This document shows, piece after piece, positions 27,317 to 38,987 of a DNA stretch of 64,000 bases (its first letter is position 1; each line of letters opens with the position of its first letter). The notes under the pieces were generated by a model that did no database searches, was not told the DNA's origin, and saw nothing but the letters and a program-made list of their open reading frames with translations. Location: NCBI RefSeq assembly GCF_964355755.1, contig NC_092672.1, positions 11,406,501-11,470,500 of the forward strand, written 5' to 3'. The position numbers were made by a program, and so were the translations under genes. Source of the DNA: Antedon mediterranea. Taxonomy: Eukaryota; Echinodermata; Crinoidea; Comatulida; Antedonidae.

Positions 27317-28164
27317 GTGGGTAGACAGTTGGTAAATCTGAAAATGAATCTAGGCCCTTTGAGAGATAGTTGATGACAGTGGTTGTATGTATTGTCCACA
27401 TTGTTTAATCAACGGCTTAGGTTATTCGTTCGTTCGTTATTCTAATTAGTGCTTCCTCATACCATGTTGAAATTGAGTAGAATTCAATGTGACCACATGA
27501 AAGTTCAGTGGTCTAAATAAAGAATCACTATAATTGGCTATTAAAATCGTACTTCACATCCCACTTATGCTGTCTAATACTGTTTAAAGATCTTTTAACC
27601 CACTCCATGTTAGCACCAACCCTATTTATAGACAACTCTGCTTATTAAATGAATCTTCATAAATTATGTTGCTCTTAACAATGTGTACAGTGTGTGATCA
27701 GATTTCTGCACCTTGCATCAGTTGTATCAACAGACTTTTAAACCTGTCAAACATGAATGGGGATACATTATGGTATTCTTAATTTCATCTTTATATTAGA
27801 GAACATGCGTGGGCAGATTACCTATTTCATATTGTATGGTCTAAGAATAGGAATACAGAATATCATGTTCAGTTAATAATTTTCTAATAATGTCTATCAC
27901 TACACCGTGTCAAATTACTCATTTACTTGATGAGATCTACCATGATTGGAATCAATCATAACCACCATACCATGGTGGTTGTTGTACGTGTAATGATTTA
28001 AAGCTTGGATCTGCACCCAAGCCTTAGATATTATAATATTTCATTTTTGTGATTACAACATTTCTTGTAAATTTGTAATAATAACTGTTTTAATTAGTGG
28101 TTGACAAAAAAAGTTGAAAATATACAAAATGCAATGCAATCAGGTGGTCAAATGTTCTACAACT

Positions 28165-28360
28165 GTGTCAAACCAAAGTTGCACAGTGATAGGTAACCGG
28201 TTAAATGGCATTCTAACGCCAAATCGTTTGAGTATTTAAACCATTATATACTATTATTATTGTTCACACTTCCATTTAGCTAATTATTACTACTTCCAAG
28301 AAATTGGAGTTAATTTATTCACACTGTTAATAATCGGTTATTTTTTTTACAGATGAAGTT
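28165..28360. mobile_element. Decayed relative of the 43430 Harbinger-like element
   Basis: The blocks GTTGCACAGTGATA, GTAACCGGTTAAATGGC, TTCTAACGCC, GGAGTTAATTTATTCACAC and CGGTTATTTT occur in the same order as in the reverse complement of 43430-43690. The ends are eroded and no duplication can be read. Confidence 0.6.
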
Positions 28361-30723
28361 TTATGTTAATTAAATGAACTTATGCTAATTAAATATTAGT
28401 CATTAGAATATTGGTCTAGATAGATTTTTTTTTATGAAGACAAGCTAAGAATAAGAATTAAGAAGAATAATCCCACAATGCAATGTCCTCGATTTTCTGC
28501 AATTGTCAATGAAATGATGCTTTTTATTGCATCGCTCTTTCTAATTGGTTCTTTTCAAACTCTATTAAAAAATGCACAATGTCATTCTATGCATTCGGAA
28601 CAGTTGACGAACGGAAATTAGATTATTACGACTCAAAATTATCAGCTGCAAACTAGATTGAACAATAAATTGTTTCATTTTGTGCATGTAAAAATATTTT
28701 TATATCTATGTCAAGACATGAAAAAGACAGCAACAATTGTATACCATTTTTCCAGCTTTTCATTTACATGGTCTTTCCAATATGTATTGAAAATGTTTAT
28801 TTATTTGAAAATTATACTTTGTTTATATATGTATATACCTTATTCTCTTATAACACCCATCATAGAACACCCACCTAATAGGACACTTTCTTTCGAAATG
28901 TCGTTGGCTCTTTATAGTTCTCTCTGTACTCATATGACAATGGTGTATTTTCTAATTTTTATATTTGATAATTTATATTTATGATATCACGATAAGGATA
29001 ATATCTATACCATTATCGTCATATTTTTATGATGGAATACTTTTTTATTGTTGGATCAAAAATGGATTTATATTTCAGGTTTATTTCTTTGTTTTCAAAT
29101 ATTTTAAATGTTCAGTTATTTTACCAATTAAACGTTTGTTACAATGGATCATTTGTCATAATTTATATTATTATTGTGTGCTAAGCTTCGTCAATAAATC
29201 TTTCTAATAATCTAGACATAAAAGTACAATGTATGATATTTGAAAATTTTGACCAATTGTTTTCAAAGGGATTACTAATTTCAAGCCTTTACTTGCTGTA
29301 AAATCCACTTTTAAAGTAAATGTGCATTCCAAAAAAACCTTAATATAAAAAAGTCAGCTTTTAAACAAAATTTCTTTTTCTCTTTTTATACTAAAAGTTA
29401 ATTCATTCATTATAATAATCAGGTGTCTGTTTCATACCTGAATATAAACTAAACCTGTACTCTTCTGAAGGAAAGCTATAAATAGGATATGATAACACCA
29501 TTGCTTCAAACACATTTGGATAGAAATTAAAGATTATTGTGAGAAAAAAAAAATTTATATTCCAAGTTAATATTTCTTTGTTTGCAAGCCTCATTATGTT
29601 ATGTTATAGTATATTAGTTATTATAACAATTGGAAAAAAACTAGTAATACAACTGATATAGTACTGAACAAACATAGTCCAAATTGCATTGTATAGATAG
29701 AATAACATTGCATAGATAGGTAAGATACATATTTGCTTTAATTTGAAATACGGTAGCAACATGTTTGGTGCATGTTTGTTTAGCTTGATATTTCATCAAG
29801 TACATCAGTTCATGTAACACTTTGGCAAAACTCTTAATCTACAGTTTATAACGTGTCAACGAATTACCTCCTCATCTACATGGAATTGTGGGTAAAATCA
29901 ATTAAACAGCGTACATTTGTGACTATTATAAATATCGAATCTAGATTTGAACTCATAACCAAGAGGTCATTGGTTGGTTACACCTGCAGAAATTCTTGGA
30001 TTAATATACTTTCATGGAAAAAAAAGTAATCTTGTATTTCATAGAATAATGGTAATAACTATAAAAATGATATCATATTCAATTGTTGAATTTCATAAAA
30101 GTACACTAGTGCGTCTTGTACTTCTCATCGATAAGTAGGGCTGATGGTTATGAGGTCCAATTGATTATAAAATATTTATTTAATATTAGGTTATATGATA
30201 TTAGTATATATTAGATTACTCATAGAAACATTATTTCATAATGTTTATTCAAACAATGTAAAATACAAAATATAATTTCCATATTAGAAATTAACTGACA
30301 CTCGCACTGTTTCGGATTGTTTATAGATGAAAATAATTATAGAAATTATAATTTAATAAATTTAAAAATAAAACATGGAGAGCAATTTGAACATTTAACA
30401 AATTAATCAAGTATAAAGCAAGTTAAGAAACATCATACTCCTTGAACGAATCAAAGAGGTCGTCACATTCACGGAAATCCAAAGCACTTAAAAAAATCAC
30501 AGGATATCGCCATATTCAAAAAAGTAACACAACCCGAGAAATTTAGACTTAATTTCCATCTTAAAAGTACTTCAAATATACCATATTGACTTTATCCTAC
30601 TCAATTTATATACGATTATTTCATACTAAAAAAATGTTTTAATAGTTGAAAAAGTTCATTTTAAAGAATAGTGCATTTAAAGTAAGCGATTTTAAGCTAG
30701 CTTTAAAAATGTATCTATAACAG
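28361..30723. other. No gene seen
   Basis: AT-rich, with open frames of 60-110 codons at 28658-29207 that are rich in Phe, Ile and Tyr, as expected from base composition. Confidence 0.4.
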
Positions 30724-30750
30724 CACAGCAAAATTTGAAATTCTAAGCAA

Positions 30751-32270
30751 GAAAAAAAAATCTTGTTTTAAGAAAAAATTCTTAAAATAAGTATTTTTTT
30801 TCTTGTCAAGATTTAAAATTACTTAAAACAAGAAATAATTTTCTAGAAAAGACACATTTTCTTAAATTAAGTTTTGCAATATTCTTGAAAATGCTTATTA
30901 CAAGAAATATTTTACTTAAAATAAGAAGTCAATATCATTCTCTTCTTATTAAGAATAGTTTTGCTTAAAACAAGATTTGAAAATACTTAATTTGAAAAGT
31001 ATTTTACTTAAAATAAGAAATCTATATTATATTTATCCCTATCAAGAATAATTTTTCTTAAATCAAGATTGATGAATTATAAAAATTACTTAAAACAATC
31101 AATATTTTTCTAGGTAAGACAAAGTTTCTTAAATTAGGTTTCGCAATAGTCTTGAAAATACTTGTTTTGAGAAATATTTTACTTAAAATAAGAAGTCAAT
31201 TTCACACTACCCTTATCAAGATTATTTTTACTTGAATCAAGATTCGCAATATTCTTGAAAATGCTTATTACAAGAAATATTTTACTTAAAATAAGAAGTC
31301 AATATCATTCTCTTCTTATTAAGAATAGTTTTGCTTAAAACAAGATTTGAAAATACTTAATTTGAAAAGTATTTTACTTAAAATAAGAAATCAATATTAT
31401 ATTTATCCCTATCAAGAATAATTTTTCTTAAATCAAGATTGATGAATTCTAAAAATTACTTAAAACAATAAATATTTTTCTAGGTAAGACAAAGTTTCTT
31501 AAATTAGGTTTCGCAATATTCTTAAAAATACTTATTTTGAGAAATGTTTTACTTAAAATAAGAAGTCAATATCATACTATCTTATCAAGACTATTTTTGC
31601 TTAAATTGAGATTCGCAATATTTTTAAAAATACTTATTTTGAGAAATGTTTTACTTAAAATAAGAAGTCAATATCATACTATCTTATCAAGACTATTTTT
31701 ACTTGAATCAAGATTCGCAATATTCTTAAACATACTTATTTCGAGAAATGTTTTACTTAAAATAAGAAGTCAATATCATACTATCTTATCAAGACTATTT
31801 TTGCTTAAATTGAGATTCGCAATATTTAAAAAAATACTTATTTTGACAAATGTTTTACTTAAAATAAGAAGTCAATATCATACTATCCTATCAAGACTAT
31901 TTTTGCTTGAATTCAGATTCGCAATATTCTGATTTTGAGAAATGTTTTACTTAAAATAAGAAGTCAATATCATACTATCTTATCAAGACTATTTTTACTT
32001 GAATCAAGATTCGCAATATTCTTTAAAATACTTATTTTGAGAAATGTTTTACTTAAAATAAGAAGTCAATATCATACTATCTTATCAAGACTATTTTTGC
32101 TTAAATTGAGATTCGCAATATTTTAAAAAATACTTATTTTGAGAAATGTTTTACTTAAGATAAGAAGTCAATATCATACTATATCCTATCAAGACTATTT
32201 TTGCTTGAATTGAAGTCAATTCTATTTTAATATTCTGAAAAATACTTATTTTGAGAAATGTTTTACTTAA
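30751..32270. repeat. Left subterminal tandem array (370-bp higher-order, then 102-bp units)
   Basis: From 30876 a 370-bp block repeats at 31246 (same GCAATATTCTTGAAAATGCT start). From about 31500 to 32270 the period becomes 102 bp, with some seven units that alternate in a diagnostic position near CTTAAATTGAG versus CTTGAATCAAG. Every unit contains the core TTTTACTTAAAATAAG. Because 102 is a multiple of three, the plus strand stays open across several units; this is a by-product of the period and I do not call it a gene. Confidence 0.9.
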
Positions 32271-33218
32271 AATAGATTGTCATCCTTATATTCACACAAC
32301 GGTAGAGCAGTTAGCACTTCAGTTTCAACTGATGAAAGAATCTGGGTAATCAAACTGTTTGTGCTTTGAATAATCGATTGCACTGCAACCTAAAGAAAAT
32401 AATATTGATTTAATATTTTTTATATTCAAGTTTTAATATGTTTAAAAACTAAGTTGTGCTTTAGTTGGGGAGCTATGCAGCCTAACAAAAAAAATGTTAT
32501 TTGTAACAATGAAATTGGTCACAAAAAAATGCAACATAAACTTAGAGTGTATAATGCCTAGGCCTAGTACCCAAGTCCTATAGTTACTATAGCTAATAGT
32601 CCTGTATAATAACAGTACCAGCAAGGCCTAGGAAATAGACGTATTTCTCTAATAAAAAATAGTTTAAAATGCATAATTGTTGTAATTTTAAAGCAAAATG
32701 GCTTACCCGTGGAATCTTGTTTCTCTCCTTTAATTTTAGTAGAAAGAAATCAGCATTTTTTATACTATTATCTGCTTGTTCATCCTCTCTAGTTAGTAGG
32801 CCTTCTTGCTGAGCATCAACAAGATAATTAATATTAAACAATCAATAACAGTATAACAATACTAGAATTATCACTACTACTATCGTCAGTTGATAAATCA
32901 TCCCCGTTATAATAGTTTTTTTCTTCATTAACTTCGTCAGTCTCCTAGTCTAGGCCTAGTTCTACTTCATCCTCAATTGGCATCCTCGTTTTCTCCAGGC
33001 ATACTTATATACTGATGTTTCCATCGTCAACTGCAGGAGGTTGCCGATTGTTATACTCGTCCTTAAAATGGCGTCTTATGACATGCTTGTAAAACGAATT
33101 GTAAATTCCAAAGCTTGCCGGGCAGCGAACCACCAATTCCACATGTTACTCGAAAATTCGGAGTATTTCCATGAATTGAATTATAATGCCTTAGCAAATA
33201 GGGTAGCAAATACTGTAC
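32267..33218 (-). pseudogene. Relic spliced gene: two C2H2 fingers, acidic linker, helical segment
   Basis: Read on the minus strand. The first segment (33218 to about 33005) gives YLLRHYNSIHGNTPNFRVTC and then, after an apparent frameshift near 33125, CPASFGIYNSFYKHVIRRHF. This is the end of one C2H2 finger and most of a second. Next comes an acidic Asp/Ser/Glu-rich stretch (32880-33000) broken by stops. An exon at 32808-32707 follows, flanked by CAG and by CGG|GTAAGC, and encodes 34 residues containing NADFFLLKLKERNKIPR. It splices in phase 0 to 32389 (acceptor TTTTCTTTAG), which encodes VAVQSIIQSTNSLITQILSS and runs to a TAA at 32267 just inside the left array. From memory, the finger-acidic-helix order matches the N-terminus of a repeated, uncharacterised protein family in fish and marine invertebrates; I cannot name it. 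The frameshift and stops mark it as a relic. The missing C-terminal part may have been replaced by array sequence. Confidence 0.5.
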
Positions 33219-34136
33219 CTACTTCAGTTTACTGGCACCAACTTATCGCTTTTTTTCGGACTGCAACAAACATGTGTCATTATTATTGTCTGTCGTATTA
33301 CTGTTGGTCCAGACGTTTTATAGATTTGCTTTAACCACCATGGAGGTTTATACCTCCATGCTTTAACGTTGAGCAGTATAATGACCTTATACATTCTGGG
33401 TAAAAGGCCAGCGATAAATTTTTGGTTATAGTTGAAAAACAACACTGTGTGTGGTCGATGACCTAGCTCCCGGCGGGATCATGGCCAACGGTTTTTTAAA
33501 GTAATCATTCAAAATCTAGAGTTTGTAAGTAAAAGACACCTTTCATCGTAATTTATATATTAAATGCTTCAATAGGCCTAGTAAGATTAGTCTAATATAA
33601 TGTCGAAGGAAGACGCTAATAATTATATTTTAATCTGCCAGCAGTCTAGGCCTAGCCTAGGCTCCTTCCTAGTTAGTAATACTGTAGGCCTGGAACTAGT
33701 AGGTCTAGGATAGCCTACTATGCCTGTATTGACGGACAGGTGTATAGGTTTAGCTTAGCATTTTAGTTCAGACATTGACAGAGGGGACAAATATTGTCGG
33801 ACCTATTTCAGCTAGGTATAAGGAAGGCCTAATAATAGATAATACAATTATAATGTAACAGTTATTTTGCAATGTAGCCATGAAATATCTACGAAGGATT
33901 ATATTATATACACATATTCCAATGAGAAATATAATGACATTTAAAAACACTTCTTTATATTTAATTAATTGTACACACTAAGTAATCCCCGAAGTGATCA
34001 CATCGATATTGAAACTTAATGTTTTTAACTCTAAATTTTAAAAAAAACATACTAAAAAAACAAACAAAAAACATACGTACTGCATAACTAAAATTGTTAT
34101 ATTAAATTTCTTTTTTTATCTTAAATTATTTGTTAG
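33219..34136. promoter_or_regulatory. Intergenic region between two divergent relic genes (candidate bidirectional promoter)
   Basis: This stretch separates the 5' sides of the minus-strand and plus-strand relics. It is richer in C+G than its surroundings and has clustered TAGGCCTA words at 33570-33720. A perfect hairpin with 8-bp arms CATGGAGG/CCTCCATG lies at about 33340-33362. The first coding exons of both genes should lie here but were not recognised. Promoter function is inferred only from the divergent layout. Confidence 0.3.
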
Positions 34137-35635
34137 GTAATTGAAGAAGTTCGAAGGATACTAATTATTACTAGGCAAAGAGGAATGAAATACAAAAGAA
34201 AGCTTTTTAAAAAAGTGCTTAGCAAATTTTTCCAAAGAAGAGAATAATATAGTTTATTTTGGTATTTTAAAGAGAAACACCAGTCCTCCATCTGGTAAGT
34301 ACAGTGTATGTTTTTGTACTTTTATCTATTCATAAATATTTTTATAATGGACCAATGGTAGTGAGGAAAATACGTGTACATATTGTGTACGTATTTTTAA
34401 CAGCTTGGTTCGACTCAAGCTAGTGTCATGCACTCCTCCCTTTGACAACTAAAATTAAATAAATGACTTATGAATATTAATTTTTGACATATTAATGCTC
34501 TCCTGGCCAGCCCACCCTTTCCCCTTCCTTTTACATTGACCACCTACAAAACTGTAGACTACATTATTAAAAATTTGAGCTACAGTATATTAAGTTTATG
34601 TCCATACATTATTCCACTCATTTAAATAAATTTATATAATATAATGTTTTCAATTTGTTATTTTTGGTTAGTTTCAAAGATAACCCATATGTTGTCAAAT
34701 CTGTCAAACATATTTGTTGGGAAAAACTCATCAAAAAAAGTCTGCGGACCTTGAAGGTATTTAGTGTTTTTTAAAATTTAAAATACAAGTAACATTATGT
34801 ACATTAAAAAAAAATATCTTAAAGTGTTTTTTTAAAATCAAATTTATCTTAGCTTAAAATTCGAGGTATATACTATGTTTACAATAATTTATTAAAATCA
34901 AACAATTAAACAAAATTTACATTTAATTGTATGATTGTTATTATAAACATTGATACAGAATAAAAACATCAATCAGGATTGAGCACCGTTTTGCGTATTG
35001 TCTTCCTAAATAGTAATATTAAAAATAAATTTAGACCCTAATAATTTAACTAAAAATAATAGATACAGCCAGGCCTGTCTTTGGGATCGGTATAAACAGG
35101 GCAAAGTTTGTGATTAAAAAGTTCAAATGCATATTCCACCCACCCTTATGTCTTATAATGTAAAATTATTCTTACCACCGTTCTAATATTGCGTCATGTT
35201 TTTGTGTTTACCGCCCCAGATATAGGACTCTAAAACCACACCGTACCCAATTAGTTGATGATGTTACACATATTTTAAATACAGTAATAACTAAAACTAT
35301 ATTAATCTCTTTTCATTTTTAGGAACATGAATAAAGATCCAGAATCCTGGTCTTCACGCCGATCAGGTAATATGCCGGTATTGCTTTTGGACACAGAAAT
35401 GGCCTACATTAAAGTTTAGCAAACAATTCTAACTACAAAGAAAGCAAAATTAGATGAGGCTCTAGTTACTCTCCTCTCCACTTTTTACCTTCTGGATTTC
35501 GATTATCCAAAATGAAAAGAAGTAGGCCTCACTATCCTTTAACAGTTAGTGATTTGTGATGAAAACACACCTGTACACTTGACAAAGGCTGTTGAATCAT
35601 CATTAGTATACATTAATAAATTTAAAGACACCTAA
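34137..35635 (+). pseudogene. Relic spliced gene of three phase-compatible exons, divergent to the zinc-finger relic
   Basis: Exon 1 is 34137-34294, with a pyrimidine-rich acceptor ending TTGTTAG and the strong donor CTG|GTAAGT. It reads a basic peptide with VIEEVRRILIITRQRG and has an in-frame TAA at 34245-34247. Exon 2 is 34672-34756; it starts with one base that completes the split codon left by exon 1, reads FKDNPYVVKSVKHICW and ends in phase 0 at AAG|GTATTT. Exon 3 starts at 35420 in phase 0 and reads AKLDEALVTLLSTFYLLDFD, then an in-frame TGA and a TAA. It stays otherwise open through TPVHLTKAVESSLVYINKF to a final stop at 35633-35635. Phase agreement over two introns and coding-like text across the nonsense codons argue for a decayed gene. 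Its C-terminus looks like a LATFYxLNxxYP-type motif I recall from uncharacterised invertebrate repeat proteins. The function is unknown. Confidence 0.45.
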
Positions 35636-35864
35636 TAGTTTAAAGCCCAGGTGCGGGAGAAGAATTTTACGAAATTTGTATTTTACCATTTTAATGTTTT
35701 TAAGTTTTCTTTTGATGGCATTTTATTATTAATAAAAACAAGTTTGTTTTAAAGAAGTTATATATATTATTGTACCTAATGTCATGTAAATTGTAGTTCT
35801 TAATGAAAATAACAGTATTGTTAATATTATGTTTTATAACATTCTTGAATTTATTTGTTTAAGT

Positions 35865-37590
35865 AAAATATTACTTAAAATGAGTATTCATTTATCGTTC
35901 TTAAAATAAATTTTTAGTGATTTATATTTTATAGAATTCTTGTTTCAAGCAATTTTTTTCCCAATATAAGTAAGAATTTACGAATTTTAATTTGATAGAA
36001 TTCTTGTTTCAAGCAATACTTTTCTTAAAATAAGTAAACATTTACTGGTTTTTATTTGATAGACTTCTTGTTTACTTATTTTAAAAAAAGTTTTGCTTGA
36101 AACAAGAATTCTACAAATAAAAATCGGAATATTCTTACTTATTTTAAGAAATATATTGCTTGAAACAAGAAAACTAAAAATATAAATCGGAATATTCTTA
36201 CTTATTTTAAGAAAAATATTGCTTAAAACAAGAATTCTAAAAAATACAAACCGGAATATTCTTACTTATTTTAAGAAAAATATTGCTTGAAACAAGAATT
36301 CTACAAATAAAAATCGGAATATTCTTACTTATTTTAAGAAATATATTGCTTGAAACAAGAATTCAAAAAATACAAATCGGAATATTCTTACTTATTTTAA
36401 GAAAAATATTGCTTGAAACAAGAATTCAAAAAATACAAATCGGAATATTCTTACTTATTTTAAGAAAAATATTGCTTGAAACAAGAATTCAAAAAATACA
36501 AATCGGAATATTCTTACTTATTTTAAGAAATATATTGCTTGAAACAAGAATATTAAAATTAAAAATCGGAATATTCTTACTTATTTTAAGAAAAATATTG
36601 CTTAAAACAAGAATTCTAAAAAATACAAATCGGAATATTCTTACTTATTTTAAGAAAAATATTGCTTGAAACAAGAATTCTACAAATAAAAATCGGAATA
36701 TTCTTACTTATTTTAAGAAATATTTTGCTTGAAACAAGAATTCAAAAAATACAAATCGGAATATTCTTACTTATTTTAAGAAAAAAATTGCTTGAAACAA
36801 GAATTCAAAAAATACAAATCGGAATATTCTTACTTATTTTAAGAAAAATATTGCTTGAAACAAGAATTCAAAAAATACAAATCGGAATATTCTTACTTAT
36901 TTTAAGAAAAATATTGCTTGAAACAAGAATTCAAAAAATAAAAATCGGAATATTCTTACTTATTTTAAGAAATATCTTGCTTGAAACAAGAATTCAAAAA
37001 AATACAAATCGGAATATTCTTACTTATTTTAAGAAATATATTGCTTGAAACAAGAATTCTATAAAATACAAATCGGAATATTCTTACTTATTTTAAGAAA
37101 TATCTTGCTTGAAACAAGAATTCAAAAAAATACAAATCGGAATATTCTTACTTATTTTAAGAAATATATTGCTTGAAACAAGAATTCTATAAAATACAAA
37201 TCGGAATATTCTTACTTATTTTAAGAAATATATTGCTTGAAACAAGAATTCAAAAAAATACAAATCGGAATATTCTTACTTATTTTAAGAAAAATATTGC
37301 TTGAAACAAGAATTCTATTTTAAAAAATCGATAAATTGTTACTTATTTTAAGGCAGATACTGCTTAAAACAAGAATGAAAAAAGCAATTAAATTCTTGGT
37401 AAGAATATTGTTCTTAAAGTATTATTTCTTGGTAAGAATAATTTTCTTGATAAGAATTTGTGTGATTCTTGTTAAGAATTTTACGATTCTTGGTAAGCCA
37501 AAAAGTATTGAAATACGGACAAGTCAAAATTTACTTGTTTCAAGAAATATTTTGCTTGAAACAAGTTTTTTTTTTCTTAAAACAAGAATC
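35865..37590. repeat. Right subterminal tandem array (63-bp units with internal orientation switch)
   Basis: About twenty units of 63 bp run from 36080 to 37330. Each contains CTTATTTTAAG, then GCTTGAAACAAGAATTC, then an AAATCGGAATATTC spacer. At 35865-36075 two or three divergent units lie in the opposite orientation, that of the left array, and the switch occurs near 36065-36100. A degenerate tail of GGTAAGAAT-like words fills 37330-37560. Units near the middle are nearly identical, which indicates recent homogenisation. Confidence 0.9.
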
Positions 37591-37986
37591 AGAATTTTGC
37601 TGTGAGTCATTAAATTTAAGTTTAAAAATTACTTTGGAATTTCTTACAACCTTACAACCTACATTGAGCAAGTGATTTTGTCTCAACTTTTCTCACCGAT
37701 TGTTTTTATTTTGTTTATTTTTGGTGAAAAGAAAGAAATAAACAATAGAAGGTAATGTTTTTGCAAAGAATAAGGAAGACTCTTTTATACAAGCTTCGGT
37801 ATAGAGAAAAATATGAAATATAGAAATTATAATTTGTTATGTTCAAATACCATGTGTTCTTAAATTGTGAAAGGTGTAAAAATAAAAAAGGTTGGCCTAG
37901 ATGGATATATAAAATTTACCAGATATTGCTCATTGCAATGGACTATTTGTTTATATATTTAATTAATTAATTAATTAATCACTACA

Positions 37987-38350
37987 GAGTGAGTGGCCGA
38001 GCGGTTAAGACAGTGGAACCGTAATTACGTAGCCATAACATCGGCAAGGGTTCGAGGCTCACTCGCTCCATGGTTCTGGTGGTAGAACGAGTCTTCTCGG
38101 ATAAGGACTATAAACCGTAGGTCCAGTGTACACATAACTCATGCGCACTTTAAAACCTAGTACATCTTTCGAGACGAGTAGGAGGTTACCCCGGTGTACT
38201 AGTCCACACAAACACAGCCACTGTCACACACAGCCACTGTGCAAATTGGGACTGGACCGTTTTAGAGGTGTTTACCACATGTTGGTCCAGATCCTTCACT
38301 AACTGAGTTAGTGAGAAGTCGAATAAATAAATAAAAAAAAATAAAAAATT
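37987..38350 (+). mobile_element. tRNA(Leu/Ser)-derived SINE, copy 1
   Basis: The head GAGTGAGTGGCCGAGCGG has a canonical RNA polymerase III A box (TGGCCGAGCGG) and a B box GGTTCGAGGCT at 38049. The 5' GAGTGAG pairs with CTCGCTC at 38062-38068 as an acceptor stem. The long A-to-B distance suggests a type-II tRNA ancestor. A unique ~250-bp body (GTGTACTAGTCCACACAAAC) ends in a GAATAAATAAATAAAA tail. The T-arm is degenerate, so this is not a functional tRNA. Confidence 0.85.
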
Positions 38351-38838
38351 AAACGCTATGAAAAATGTCTGGCAACGTCTACTTTCTCTGTATGTACATA
38401 CTGATAAATATGATTTATTCTATATCAAATATATAGCAAGTTTTTAACACACTGTTATTGGGAACTGTGTCTACCCACAAGTTTTATCACCTTGCTTCTA
38501 TTGCTAATACATGGCATTTATAATATCATTAATTTACCTTATATTACTTGAGATTTGCTCAGAGGTGTCAAATAATTAGATTGTCGCCATTTGCCATTAA
38601 TTCACCCATCTCATGGTCGCTTGCTTGAATCTAACAGCCATTAGTTCTCTACACGTCCATATCCTGTTTCTCGTATGTAATATCTTGTGCCTGATTTTAA
38701 TACCAACTAATTCACAACAATAGGTCTGTAAGTATTCATGTTTTCTTAACAATTGTTTTTTACGGTCTAAAGTTTCATAGTTAACAGAACCTACCTGGTA
38801 TATTTATTATATAACCCTGAGGTAAAAGAAATGTCTTA

Positions 38839-38987
38839 AGCTCTGTCAGTGTCTATAATACTATCAAACTACTGTAGTATGACAAAAAAAGTGTGATGTG
38901 CCTAAATATGGTAGTGATATGACATCATGTCCATATATGTGCACATCACGTTTTTGTCACACAAAGTTTGATAGTGTAGACAGAGCT
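38839..38987. mobile_element. Compact MITE, same family as 11654 (149 bp)
   Basis: AGCTCTGTC ... ACTATCAAACT on the left pairs with AGTTTGATAGTGTAGACAGA on the right. TA flanks both ends (38837-38838 and 38988-38989), consistent with a Tc1/mariner-type 2-bp duplication. The centre is GTGATATGACATCATGTCC. Confidence 0.75.

Larger units (their letters stand above)
30724..37604. mobile_element. Composite DNA transposon with inverted subterminal tandem arrays and two divergent relic genes
   Basis: The left end starts CACAGCAAAATT (30724-30735) and the right end carries its exact reverse complement (37593-37604). Inside each terminus lies a long tandem array, left 30751-32270 and right 35865-37590. 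The shared core, a palindrome of the CTTGTTTCAAG type followed by CTTAAAATAAG, is in opposite orientation in most of the two arrays. The central 3.6 kb is not repetitive and contains a minus-strand and a plus-strand relic gene, both transcribed outward. A dinucleotide AG flanks both ends, which is too short to prove a target duplication. Known parallels are foldback elements and CACTA/EnSpm elements, whose subterminal repeats bind transposase. Assignment to either is inference, because no DDE/D domain was recognised. Stop codons and a frameshift in the genes indicate decay. Confidence 0.6.

Noticed and set aside
31537-32126. Open frames of 131 and 63 codons with repeated 34-residue units
   Set aside because: They arise because the 102-bp satellite period is a multiple of three; there is no independent coding sign.
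32295-32375. tRNA-like words (GGTAGAGCAGTTAGC, CTGGGTAATC)
   Set aside because: Explained better as the antisense of the last exon of the zinc-finger relic, which has a good acceptor and correct phase.
33041-33334. Plus-strand open frame of 97 codons
   Set aside because: The opposite strand reads recognisable C2H2 finger text; I take the plus frame as its shadow.
35322-35365. A 44-bp candidate exon between TTTTTAG and AG|GTAATA
   Set aside because: Its phase does not fit exons 2 and 3 of the plus-strand relic, which join directly in phase without it.
36283-37048. Two open frames of 128 codons with 21-residue repeats
   Set aside because: Same cause with the 63-bp period; AT-driven Ile/Leu/Lys composition.
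30751-37590. CRISPR-like arrays
   Set aside because: Units are contiguous tandem repeats without unique spacers, in eukaryotic DNA.
37987-38070. A functional tRNA(Leu/Ser) gene
   Set aside because: The T-arm does not pair, and the sequence continues into a SINE body shared with a second copy.
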